From Thermoplasmata archaeon (lineage in GTDB: Archaea > Thermoplasmatota > Thermoplasmata > Lutacidiplasmatales > UBA184): a stretch of 32,482 bases of DNA. Positions 7,271 through 15,010 of this stretch are shown here, in pieces (the first letter of the stretch is position 1; each line of letters starts with the position of its first letter). The position numbers and the translations under genes are program-made. The notes under the pieces were generated by a model that did no database searches, was not told the DNA's origin, and saw only the letters and a program-made list of their open reading frames with translations. The stretch is from NCBI GenBank assembly GCA_021798195.1, contig JAJZYH010000007.1:39171-71652 (forward strand). The letters run 5' to 3'.

Positions 7271-9280
7271 TCAGAATACGATGGCCACGTACAGGATCAC
7301 GATGAGCGTGGCGACCAGGATGTAGGCCACGTACTGCCCCAGACGGCCGGGCATGAGGGCGCTCTTCAGGGCAGCGGAGAGACCAAGGCCTCCGCGCTCC
7401 AGGGCATCGTAGAAGGCCTTGAACGCGTCGAAGACCTCGAGCTCCACATCATACGATCCGGGCATCTGGAGGGTGGCCCAGGTGGTGGGCCCGTGGGTCG
7501 TGCGTGCCTCCCGGGTCCGGAACATCCCCCGCAGCATGAGCCGGAGCCCTGTGCTGAAGGCGAACGCGGAGTAGCTCTCGTCGGGGACCTGCACGGGGTT
7601 CCCCGCCATCCACGGAGGGCTCCTCCGCCAGCGGGGCCGCCCCCGGAGCCAGAGATAACCGATCCCCACAAGGGCGCCGAAAAGCAGTGCCAGGGGGAGT
7701 CCCGGCGGGGAGATGATGCCGAAGGGGGCGCCCGAGACGATGGACCATCCCGCGGGGATGGACAGGGCCCCCCCGATGGGAGGTGGCACGGAGGCACGGG
7801 CGAACACGATGGCGGGGCCACCGAGGCCTGCGAGGATCCAGGGCGCTGAGATGCCGATCCCCGCGACCACGGCCGAGATCCCGAGGATGGGCGATGCCAG
7901 GGCCCGGGCGCCCATGCGTGCGGGGGCGGACCGTCGGGGGTTCCAGAGCATGCCGAAGCCCAGGAATTTCACCATGGCGGCCGCGATGAGGCCGGCCGCC
8001 AGGGCCACGGCGGCTCCGGCCAGGAGCCCCACGAGCCTGAGGAGCGGATCCGGGAAGCGGTAGGACTGGAAGAGTGCTTCGAGGATCATCCATTCGCTCA
8101 CGAAACCGGCGAGCGGGGGTCCGGCGGCGAGGCTCGTGCCGGCCACCAGGAACGCGGGGAATGCAGGGCTCCCGGGCTCCTTCGCCCGGCCCCGGATCGC
8201 GTTGAGGTCGAAGGTGCCCGTGGTCCGGTCGATGTAGCCCGCGTGGAGGAAGAGAGCGGCCTTCGCCACGGCGTGCGCCAGTGCCTGGTAGAACGCCGCG
8301 TACAGAGCGAAGGCGAAGAGGACGGGCAATCCCTCGGACCGTGCCATGAGCGCCACCCCCAGGGCCACCAGCACGAGCCCGTTGTTCTCGATGGTGCTGT
8401 AGGCGGGAAGTCCCTTGCTATGCTCGCTCACTGCGGCAAAGAGGGCACCCAGGAGCGCCGAGGTGGCACCCATGGTCAGCACCACGGCTCCCCACCAGGA
8501 AGGGGATGGACCCAGGAGGGAGAGGATTCGGAAGAGCCCGTAGGTGCCGGCGAGCGTGAGCGTCGCGCTCAGGACGGCCGAGGCGTTCGAGGGGGCGGAG
8601 GAGTGCGCGATGGGGAGCCACTCGCTCATGTGGAAGGGGGCGACCCCCATCTTGAGCCCGAACCCCACGAGGGCGGCGAGGAAGATCCCGGAGGTGACGA
8701 GGCCCGTGGAGACGAGGGGGACGAAGCGGAACGTCCCGGAGACGCTCCAGAGACCCGCCAGCGCGAGGAAGATGGCGAGGGTGCTCCCTTCTCCAAAGGC
8801 AAGGAAGATGAAGGCGGCGGAAAAGGTCCTCCCGGGCCGGCCGGGGGCCTGGAGGATCATCCCGTAGGAGGCCACCGTCATCAGTTCCCACCCCACCAGG
8901 AAGAGGATCGCGTCGTTGGCCAGGAAGAGGAGGGCGATGGCCCCCAGGGTGAGGCTGTAGGTGGGTGCCAGCAGACGGGAGGTGCCGGTGTCGTAGGCCA
9001 GGGAGAAGAGAGAGGTGGCGATCCAGACCAGAGAGGCCACGAGGGCGAAGAAGGCGGAGAGGCCGTCGAGCCCGATCCCTTCCGGGGTCCCCAGGGGCCC
9101 GATCCAGCTCACGGGAGCCACGGGGTGGAAGGCGAGGACCTCCAGGGATGTCCCCAGGAGGGCGAGGGAGCCCAGAAGGCAGGCGAGGTAGGAGAGCTTC
9201 CGGGAACGGAGGGAGAGCGGGATGCCCGCGAAGAAGAGCCCGAGGGACGCCAGCAAGGCCCCGGTGCCCGTCCCGATCAC
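7271..9280 (-). CDS. Antiporter-like membrane subunit, HyfB/NuoL type
   Basis: A 669-residue integral membrane protein with about 15-16 hydrophobic segments, of the Mrp-antiporter/NuoL/HyfB family. These subunits move H+ or Na+ in complex I and group 4 hydrogenases. The expected charged residues are present: Glu in FLVGWELMT (TM5-type site), Lys in GFGLKMGVAPFHMSEWLP (TM7-type site), and a His/Lys pair in HAVAKAALFLHAG. After the core, a long C-terminal extension contains an amphipathic stretch (SYDVELEVFDAFKAFYDAL) and a last TM helix preceded by MPGRLGQYVAYIL, like the lateral-helix end of HyfB/NuoL. The start is GTG at 9280, overlapping the TGA of the small-subunit gene (GTGA) behind a GGGAGGGG ribosome-binding site. 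The frame continues open upstream, but that part is antisense noise over the small-subunit gene. It is the last gene of the six-gene operon. Confidence 0.88.
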   Translation of the reverse strand: MIGTGTGALLASLGLFFAGIPLSLRSRKLSYLACLLGSLALLGTSLEVLAFHPVAPVSWIGPLGTPEGIGLDGLSAFFALVASLVWIATSLFSLAYDTGTSRLLAPTYSLTLGAIALLFLANDAILFLVGWELMTVASYGMILQAPGRPGRTFSAAFIFLAFGEGSTLAIFLALAGLWSVSGTFRFVPLVSTGLVTSGIFLAALVGFGLKMGVAPFHMSEWLPIAHSSAPSNASAVLSATLTLAGTYGLFRILSLLGPSPSWWGAVVLTMGATSALLGALFAAVSEHSKGLPAYSTIENNGLVLVALGVALMARSEGLPVLFAFALYAAFYQALAHAVAKAALFLHAGYIDRTTGTFDLNAIRGRAKEPGSPAFPAFLVAGTSLAAGPPLAGFVSEWMILEALFQSYRFPDPLLRLVGLLAGAAVALAAGLIAAAMVKFLGFGMLWNPRRSAPARMGARALASPILGISAVVAGIGISAPWILAGLGGPAIVFARASVPPPIGGALSIPAGWSIVSGAPFGIISPPGLPLALLFGALVGIGYLWLRGRPRWRRSPPWMAGNPVQVPDESYSAFAFSTGLRLMLRGMFRTREARTTHGPTTWATLQMPGSYDVELEVFDAFKAFYDALERGGLGLSAALKSALMPGRLGQYVAYILVATLIVILYVAIVF

Positions 9281-10026
9281 GGCCCCTCCCGGGACGGCGG
9301 ACCTCGCATGACCCGCCAGAGGGCAGAGAGGATCGCGAGGGGTGGGGGAGGACACCCCGGGACATAGGCGTCCACGGGCACATGGTCGGAGAGGGGCAGA
9401 GCTGCGTGGGGGTTCCCATGGAAGATGCCCCCTTCGAGGGCGCACGCTCCAATGGCCACCACCGCCTTCGGTCCGGGCATGGCCTCGTAGGTCCTCGAGA
9501 GGGACGGAAGCATCTCCCGGGTGGGGATCCCCACCACCAGGAGGACATCCGCGTGCCGGGGGGAGTTGGTGAAGAAGATGCCCAGCCGCTGGGAGTCGTA
9601 GTAGGGGTTGGCGAGGCCCAGCGCCTCCCGATTGCAGGCATTGCAGCTTCCCACATCGATGAGGAAGACGTGGAGGGAGCGACGGAACCCCGGGCTCGGG
9701 GAGCGCACGGAAGGAGGTTCGTGGCGGAGGCCGGAAGGCGAGCGGAGAAGAGCGATCGAGGAGGCCATGAGGTCCACCGGGCCGGTGGGTGTCAGGCCGT
9801 GGGACAGGCACCGAGCGCAGCGGATGCAGGCGCCCTGCCGGACCCCTTCGGATTCGATGGCCCCGGTGGGGCACACGGGGGCGGCCAGGGGGAGGGTTCT
9901 CGTCGCCGGGGGAGGGACCTCCGGTGCGTGGGCCGTGATGGGTGCCTCCTCCTCGTTGGGAGGGGCCCACGGGAACCGTGTGGTGAGCCGCCCTCGTGCC
10001 ACGGCCTGCTGGATCCACGTGGACAT
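9277..10026 (-). CDS. Hydrogenase small-subunit-like protein fused to a degenerate ferredoxin domain (HyfH-HyfI type)
   Basis: A 249-residue fusion. Residues about 8-85 resemble HycF/HyfH (RGRLTTRFPW near the start) but keep only one of two [4Fe-4S] sites: Cys52 of a CPTGAI motif plus Cys67, Cys70 and Cys73 of CxxCxxC. In a 2[4Fe-4S] ferredoxin those four cysteines bind a single cluster. Residues about 115-240 form the NuoB/HyfI domain with Cys128 and Cys131 (GSCNACN), Cys195 (IGACALEGG) and Cys225 (PGCPPPP), the full ligand set of the proximal (N2-type) cluster. The protein should pass electrons from a soluble donor to the large subunit. It starts 6 nt after the large-subunit stop and overlaps the HyfB-type gene by 4 nt. 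Fusion of these two subunits is unusual; standard clusters encode them separately. Confidence 0.87.
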   Translation of the reverse strand: MSTWIQQAVARGRLTTRFPWAPPNEEEAPITAHAPEVPPPATRTLPLAAPVCPTGAIESEGVRQGACIRCARCLSHGLTPTGPVDLMASSIALLRSPSGLRHEPPSVRSPSPGFRRSLHVFLIDVGSCNACNREALGLANPYYDSQRLGIFFTNSPRHADVLLVVGIPTREMLPSLSRTYEAMPGPKAVVAIGACALEGGIFHGNPHAALPLSDHVPVDAYVPGCPPPPLAILSALWRVMRGPPSREGP

Positions 10027-10032
10027 GGGCCC

Positions 10033-11358
10033 CTACCGATCCACCTCCGCGATGACGAATCCGAAGCTCTCCCACGCGAACGAGAAGTCGGTGAAGACGC
10101 TCTGACGGGAACCGAGGGCGAGGAGGGGGAGATTCGCCTCGGACGCCGATCGGCAGGAGGCTCCGGCGACCCGGTCCCCCTGCATCGTCACGTCGTAGAT
10201 GAGATCCCCGTTGGGTCCCTCCACGCGAGCGATCCCCCGGTGGGCCTCCACGCAGGGCTCGGGAGGGATCTCTCCGGACGCCGCCGGCCAGCGATCCAGG
10301 ATCTGCTCGATGGCCAGGGTGCTGGACTGGATCTCTCCCACCCGGACGGCGATGCGATCCAGCGCGTCGCCGTCAATCCCCTGGGGGACCGCCACGAACA
10401 GGTCGGTGTACGGGGGAATGGGGGCGTGCACCCGGTCGTCCCATCCCACGGAGCTTGCCCGGAGCGTGGGGCCCACCGCCCCCCAGCGGATGGCCTCCCG
10501 CCGCGGGATGGGGGATGTCCCCTGGATCCGGTCGACGAAGATGCGGGTGTGGGACAGGAGGTCCCAGAGGGTCTGGAAATCAGCGGAGATCCGGGCGATC
10601 CGCGTCCCGATGGTCCGTCGGTCCGAAGGCTCCAGCCGCCGGTCGGGCCCCCCCGGAAGGAGGGCGCCGAACAACCAGCGGTGCCCAAAGGCCCACCCGG
10701 CCAAGCGCAACACCTCCTCGGAGAGGGCGTGGACCTGCGCCTGCCCCACGGACTGGGCTGCGCTCTCCGCGACACGGGCCACGGCGTGAAGGTGATTGTA
10801 GATCCGCTGCAGCTCCAGCGCAAGGGCACGGGTCCAGAGCTCTCTCTCCGGGACCGGTAGGCCCCGTGCGGACTCGGCGGCGGTGAGGAACGCCGTCACA
10901 TGGGCTGCTGATAGGTTGCCGACCATGCGCTCCACCCGGAGCGCGGCATCGGGGAGGGGGAGCCCGGCGATCCCTGCCAGGACCCCCCGACGTTTGAAGC
11001 CGGTGACGGGCGTGAGCTCGAGGATCCGTTCCCCGTAGGTCCGCACGTCGAACCGAACGGCCTCCGGGACCCCTCCCGTCACCGGGCCGTACGGGAACGT
11101 GAAGATCCCGTATCCGCGCACGTCCTCGTCCGGAGGGCACCGGCGCAACCCGCGGGCCGCAGGCGCCAGCCAGGGTTGGTTGGGGAACCGGGCGGGATCC
11201 AATCCCAGAGGCTCTCCCCGAAGGACCCGGGTCCGGTGCTCGGTGTAGTCCGTGAGGATGGCCAGGCGAGCATCCGGCGACAGGTAGCTCAGGGAAAGAT
11301 CGTGCGAGGTCTTCGGGACCTCAGAGAGCGAGGTCTCGACCCACGAGGACCGGGTCAT
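10033..11358 (-). CDS. NiFe-hydrogenase large-subunit homologue lacking the metal-site cysteines (HyfG/NuoD type, Ehr-like)
   Basis: A 441-residue homologue of HycE/HyfG and complex I NuoD. The N-terminal NuoC-like part is short. The NuoD-like body includes IFTFPYGPVTGG (85-96), VPERELWTRALALELQRIYNHLHAV (169-193) and a C-terminal VEAHRGIARVEGPNGDLIYDV segment (usual: EAPRGE...Y.V). The first metal motif, normally RxCGxCxxxH, reads RMVGNLSAAH (144-153): both cysteines are replaced (Val146, Leu149) while the flanking Arg and His remain. The second motif, normally DPCxxC, is absent because the protein ends at FVIAEVDR, where that motif would start. It cannot hold a NiFe site as known. This matches the energy-converting-hydrogenase-related (Ehr) complexes and complex I, where the site serves another reaction. 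It overlaps the HyfF-type gene by 4 nt (ATGA). Confidence 0.9.
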   Translation of the reverse strand: MTRSSWVETSLSEVPKTSHDLSLSYLSPDARLAILTDYTEHRTRVLRGEPLGLDPARFPNQPWLAPAARGLRRCPPDEDVRGYGIFTFPYGPVTGGVPEAVRFDVRTYGERILELTPVTGFKRRGVLAGIAGLPLPDAALRVERMVGNLSAAHVTAFLTAAESARGLPVPERELWTRALALELQRIYNHLHAVARVAESAAQSVGQAQVHALSEEVLRLAGWAFGHRWLFGALLPGGPDRRLEPSDRRTIGTRIARISADFQTLWDLLSHTRIFVDRIQGTSPIPRREAIRWGAVGPTLRASSVGWDDRVHAPIPPYTDLFVAVPQGIDGDALDRIAVRVGEIQSSTLAIEQILDRWPAASGEIPPEPCVEAHRGIARVEGPNGDLIYDVTMQGDRVAGASCRSASEANLPLLALGSRQSVFTDFSFAWESFGFVIAEVDR

Positions 11359-12794
11359 GGTACCAACCCTCCCAGGAGCTGGGCCGCGGCGCGGATCGCC
11401 GGGCTCAGGTAGGGGATGCTCACGATCCCGATGGCAAGGGCGACCCCGAGGTTGGCCAGCGGAAGGGCCACGCTATCGCGCGGCTCCCGAAGCACCGGAG
11501 ACGCCGGGACGGCCGGCCGGTGGAACACCATCCCACCCAGCTGGTGATTGACCCCCAGGAACGCCACGGCGATGGCGGTCACCAGGAGGACGGCGACGGC
11601 GGGGGAGCCGGAAGCGAGGGCCGCAGCCACCAGGAGGACCTCGGCGAGGAACGTCCCGAACGGCGGGGCTCCGGTCACGGCGAGGCCGGAGAGCACCCAG
11701 AGTCCCGCGGTCCAGGGCATCCGGTGGCGGAGGTCCCGGACCTCGGCGATCCGGTTCGTCCCCGTGGCGCGCAGGACATTTCCCGCGCAGTAGAATGCGG
11801 AGGACTTGGCATACGCGTGCGCCACCACCAAGAGGAGCGCGGCATAGAGACCGATCCCCCCGATCCCGATCCCCACCAGGGCGAGCCCCATGTTCTCCAT
11901 GCTGGAGTAGGCCAGGAGGCGCTTGAAGGACCGTTGCTCCTGGAGGAGCAATGCAGCCACCAGCGCCGTGGTCAGCCCGAAAGCTTCCACGAGGGCATGG
12001 AGGGGCAAAGGTCCCCCCTGGGGGACGATGGCTTCCACCCGCAAGAACGCGTAGAGGGCCGTGGGGAGGAGGACACCGGAGAACAGGGCGGAGACCGGGG
12101 CAGGAGCCTCCGAGTGGGCGTCGGGGAGCCAGGCGTGCATCGGGAAGATGCCCACCTTGGTGCCGAACCCCACGAGGCTGAGAGCCACCACGAGCCCCAC
12201 CAGCAGGGAGAACGGCGGAGGGGCCTCGGCCAGGGTCCGGATGTTCAGGGTCCCCGTGGCCTGGTAGAGGAGGACCAGGCCCAGGAGGGCCACGGCGAGA
12301 CCGGCGGAGGCGATGAGGGTGTATCGCCAGGCGGCCTCCACGCTCGCGACCTTCCTCTCGAGGACGATGAGCAGGGCGCTCGCCACGGTGGTGGATTCCA
12401 CCCCGATCCAGAGGAGGCCCAAGTCCGAGGCCGACACCGTGAACAGCATGGCCACGGTGAAGGCGGCCAGGAGCGCGTAATAGGTCCGGGGAAGGAGAAA
12501 CGGTTCGTGGACATCGGAGAGGTAGCCCCGGGAATACCAGACGGACGTGAGATGGATGGAGGTCACCAGGAACAGGAAGAGGTCGCTCAGGGGGTCGAGG
12601 GCGAGGAATCCCCCCCATTGGCCCCTCGCCTGCACCACCAGGAGGAGGAGGGCGGCCAGGAACGCCGCTACCGAGGCCGCCCGGGCGAAGAGATGGGCCT
12701 TCTCCTGCGAGACGGACCAGGAGAGCGCGGCACCCGCGGGGAGGGCGAGCAGGGTGACCAGGAGCGCCGCGGGGATGAGGGGCGGAGCGGTCAT
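11355..12794 (-). CDS. Antiporter-like membrane subunit, HyfF/NuoN type
   Basis: A 479-residue membrane protein with about 13-14 TM helices, of the NuoN/NuoM/HyfF branch of the antiporter-like family. Expected pumping residues are visible: Glu in LLWIGVESTTVASALL, Lys in GFGTKVGIFPMHAWLPDAHSEAPAPVSAL, and His/Lys in VVAHAYAKSSAFYCAGN. Helix 12-type sequence (GAPPFGTFLAEVLLV) carries a further Glu. It is the second pump-like subunit of the complex, so two antiporter modules are predicted. The ATG at 12794 overlaps the stop of the HyfE-type gene (ATGA). It cannot be assigned to H+ or Na+ transport from the sequence. Confidence 0.9.
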   Translation of the reverse strand: MTAPPLIPAALLVTLLALPAGAALSWSVSQEKAHLFARAASVAAFLAALLLLVVQARGQWGGFLALDPLSDLFLFLVTSIHLTSVWYSRGYLSDVHEPFLLPRTYYALLAAFTVAMLFTVSASDLGLLWIGVESTTVASALLIVLERKVASVEAAWRYTLIASAGLAVALLGLVLLYQATGTLNIRTLAEAPPPFSLLVGLVVALSLVGFGTKVGIFPMHAWLPDAHSEAPAPVSALFSGVLLPTALYAFLRVEAIVPQGGPLPLHALVEAFGLTTALVAALLLQEQRSFKRLLAYSSMENMGLALVGIGIGGIGLYAALLLVVAHAYAKSSAFYCAGNVLRATGTNRIAEVRDLRHRMPWTAGLWVLSGLAVTGAPPFGTFLAEVLLVAAALASGSPAVAVLLVTAIAVAFLGVNHQLGGMVFHRPAVPASPVLREPRDSVALPLANLGVALAIGIVSIPYLSPAIRAAAQLLGGLVP

Positions 12795-13435
12795 CCCGAG
12801 AGTTCCTCCACATGGGCGCCCTCCGGGATGCCCGCCACGTCCCTCTGGATGGAGAGGATCACCGCCACCAGGACGACGCCCACGACGTCCAGCGAGACCA
12901 CCGCTTCCACCAGGAGCGGGAAGCCATGCGAGAACAGGGCCCCCAGGTAAATGAGCGCGTTTTCCTCCTCAAGGTATCCCACCACCTGGACCAGGGTATT
13001 GCCCCGCGTGGCCAGCATGAGGAATCCCTCCAGGAGGAGGATGAAGGGAAGGGCGGTTCCGGGTGCGGTGATGGCGGGGGCCATGGCCAGGGAATAGACT
13101 TCCCAGCCCAGGATCGCGAGGGCCACCGCCGCCAACGCGTGCCCGGTCACGCGGTGGGCGGCCCGGTGCTCCCGGGCGCGCCATCGGAAGGCCGTGATCT
13201 GGCGTCGAAGGATGTAGGGGATCACGACCACGCGCAGGAGGACCGTGAGGGCTGCGAGGATCGCAAGGCCCACACTGGCCTCCGTCCAAGCAAGGACTCC
13301 CAGGAACCCGGCGAGGAGGAGCGACTGGAGGGCGATCCCGGTGACCTGCGGGCCCACGAAGCTCTCCGATTGCAGGTAGAGAGAGCTCAGGAGGATCCCC
13401 ACGCCGAGGATGCCCAGGGCCTCCGGGGCGTCCAC
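12791..13435 (-). CDS. HyfE-type membrane subunit (NuoK-like)
   Basis: A 214-residue membrane protein with six or seven hydrophobic segments, matching HyfE. This subunit family contains a NuoK-like part and is found in hydrogenase-4, formate hydrogenlyase-2 and Ehr-type complexes. Typical features are the helix FILLLEGFLMLATRGN, the QVVGYLEEENALIYLG segment (HyfE usually reads QVxGxLxxENGxFL) with a pair of acidic residues inside the membrane, and PLLVEAVVSLDVVGVVLVAVIL near the C terminus. The GTG at 13435 follows directly on the TGA of the HyfC-type gene (TGAGTG), with no gap. The gene is translationally linked to its neighbours on both sides. Confidence 0.87.
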   Translation of the reverse strand: MDAPEALGILGVGILLSSLYLQSESFVGPQVTGIALQSLLLAGFLGVLAWTEASVGLAILAALTVLLRVVVIPYILRRQITAFRWRAREHRAAHRVTGHALAAVALAILGWEVYSLAMAPAITAPGTALPFILLLEGFLMLATRGNTLVQVVGYLEEENALIYLGALFSHGFPLLVEAVVSLDVVGVVLVAVILSIQRDVAGIPEGAHVEELSG

Positions 13436-14392
13436 TCAGGGCACCCCCAGGAGAGAGAAGGAGAGAACCGAGAGGATCGCGAGGGCAAAGGAGAGGGCCA
13501 GGAAGTCCTTGACCTTGAACAGACGGATCTTGGCCAGCGACGCTTCCGCAAGGACGAGGACGACGAGGAGCCCCAGCATCTTGGCGCCCAGGACCCCGAT
13601 GTTGAGGAGAGCCCCCGGCACGCTCGCCTGGGAGGACATCCCCCACGGCGCGGCGAAGACGTTGAGGAACACCGAGAACAGGAGGAACTGCTTGAGCCAG
13701 CCGTTCCAACGAGAGAGGCCCAGGAGGGGACCCGCGTGCTCGAAGATCCGCCCTTCGTCGATCATGCCGAACTCCTGGAGGCCCGCGCTCTCCACGGGGA
13801 GCTTCCCCGTCTCGGCCAGGAGGAGGAGGAAGAACGCGGCGGTGGCGATGAGATGCGTGGGAGAGAGGAACCAGGACGCCGAGGCCGCGAGGACGTTGTT
13901 GGTGACGTAGGGGTTGTTGGTCCCGGTGATGACGGCCACGGCGAAGAAGACCATGATGAGCGTCGGCTCCCCCAGCGCGGCGAAGCTCGCCGACCGGCTG
14001 GCTCCCAGGGCCGCGTAGTTGCTCCCCGAATCCAGCCCCGCGAGGAGCGTGAGGAATCCCGCGAGGCCGAAGAGAAGGCCGCCGCCCAAAAAATCCACGA
14101 GCGACGCGTAGGGGATGGGATAGGGGGTGATGATGGGGATGACCACGGAGATCACGAGGTAGCAGGCGAAGGCTCCCACCGGCCCCGCGGCAAAGACCCA
14201 GGAAGCCCCCTCCGGTACGATCGCCTCCTTGTGGAGGTATTTGCCGAGGTCGTAGTAGGGCTGGAAGATGGAGGGGCCCCGCCGGGATTCCAGCCAGGCA
14301 CGGAGGCGGGCGTAGACCCCCGCGAGCAGCGGGGAGAGGCCGAGTACCGTGAGTGCCTGAAGAAGGTTGACGATCTGGAGCGTTGCGTTCAC
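13436..14392 (-). CDS. HyfC/HycD-type membrane subunit (NuoH-like)
   Basis: A 318-residue membrane protein of the NuoH/HycD/HyfC family, which forms the contact between the electron-transfer arm and the membrane arm. Diagnostic segments are the first cytoplasmic loop RRGPSIFQPYYDLGKYL (NuoH: RxGP...Q...D), the acidic loop LAETGKLPVESAGLQEFGMIDEGRIFEHAG (family: ETxRxPxD...E....E.SG), and eight or so TM helices. It is the first gene of the operon. The GTG at 14392 has a GGTGAGGTAG ribosome-binding site about 6 nt upstream. A TATA-like sequence lies roughly 110 nt upstream on the minus strand (near 14498-14506). Loop charges are retained, so the coupling site may still work although the NiFe site is lost. 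Confidence 0.9.
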   Translation of the reverse strand: MNATLQIVNLLQALTVLGLSPLLAGVYARLRAWLESRRGPSIFQPYYDLGKYLHKEAIVPEGASWVFAAGPVGAFACYLVISVVIPIITPYPIPYASLVDFLGGGLLFGLAGFLTLLAGLDSGSNYAALGASRSASFAALGEPTLIMVFFAVAVITGTNNPYVTNNVLAASASWFLSPTHLIATAAFFLLLLAETGKLPVESAGLQEFGMIDEGRIFEHAGPLLGLSRWNGWLKQFLLFSVFLNVFAAPWGMSSQASVPGALLNIGVLGAKMLGLLVVLVLAEASLAKIRLFKVKDFLALSFALAILSVLSFSLLGVP

Positions 14393-14525
14393 CGTGCCTA
14401 CCTCACCGTGGGGGTAGGCGTCATCGGCCGGCTGAGTGCCGGCTGTTCCCCCTCACGGGGTCGGCGGACGCCACCGCGCGCAGCGTGCGAACGGAGGGAA
14501 GTATTTGGGGTTTTGGTTTCCCTCT

Positions 14526-14730
14526 ATGGCGGCCGTAAGCCGCTGGGCCGACCTCGTCAGAACTCCGAGGGAGCGTTCGGAGGCGCACGTGCACACATAC
14601 AGGATTCTCGAGCTGGTTCTTGAGGAGAGACACCTGGCGACATATGGCCGCCACAGACATCTCTCCCGTTGTGCCGCTCCGCGTGCCAGACCGTGGCCAA
14701 CGGCAATCCCCACCATCCGGCCTCGAAACC
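14526..14730 (+). pseudogene. Possible remnant of a winged-helix gene
   Basis: From the ATG at 14526 the frame reads as a credible helix-turn-helix N-terminus: TYRILELVLEERHLATYG (about residues 24-41) followed by HLSR and RPWPTAIPTIR, which recalls archaeal winged-helix proteins (RILELxxExGPLTTYEIxxxL). After about residue 68 the similarity is lost and the frame runs on through low-complexity sequence and past the pyrophosphatase promoter to 15041, which a real gene would not do. Third-position GC is lower than in the neighbours. A GTATTTGG box lies about 20 nt upstream of the ATG. I judge it a decayed or truncated regulator gene; a short functional protein is possible. Confidence 0.33.
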
Positions 14731-14964
14731 GCGAACCCGGCTCGGGAACGAGCGCATGTGAGCCTTCCCGATGCGTCGGTCACCCGTGGGGGATCACCGG
14801 AACCCCCACCCACCGACGACCGTTGGGAGGTGGTCTCCCGGGGACGTTCCCAAGGGCAGGGCCGGGCGAGCGGGACCCCCGCGGAGGCGCGGTGACGAAT
14901 GCCCAACGCTCCATCCGACCCGGAGACGGAGTCCCCCCGGGGACCCGGTTCCCTCGCAACAAGA

Positions 14965-14974
14965 CTTTTATAAC
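14965..14974 (+). promoter_or_regulatory. TATA box of the pyrophosphatase gene
   Basis: CTTTTATAAC, the most AT-rich run in the region, centred about 41 nt before the ATG. With the usual 25-nt spacing the transcript would have a leader of about 15 nt. Confidence 0.65.
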
Positions 14975-15010
14975 GGTCCCCTTCGGCACTCCCACGGTTG
15001 CGTGGGAACC

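Larger units (their letters stand above)
14393..15010. other. 618-nt divergent intergenic region
   Basis: It separates the Ehr-like operon (minus) from the pyrophosphatase gene (plus). It is less GC-rich in the middle (about 14500-14660). It holds a candidate minus-strand TATA near 14498-14506, a possible winged-helix gene relic (14526-14730) and the pyrophosphatase promoter (14965-14974). I found no tRNA or known structured RNA. Longer open frames across it in both strands look like chance. Confidence 0.5.

Noticed and set aside
7271-10075. A single 934-residue minus-strand frame covering the HyfB-type gene and beyond
   Set aside because: The part above 9280 is antisense to homology: the small-subunit gene occupies the same bases in another frame of the same strand. 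A GTG with a ribosome-binding site at 9280 is the proper start.
10033-11358. An active group 4 NiFe hydrogenase
   Set aside because: All four metal-ligand cysteines are missing from the large subunit, so H2 evolution or uptake by the known mechanism is not possible.
14421-14906. A 161-residue minus-strand ORF upstream of the Ehr-like operon
   Set aside because: It has no domain, low-complexity composition, and it overlaps the likely promoters of the region.
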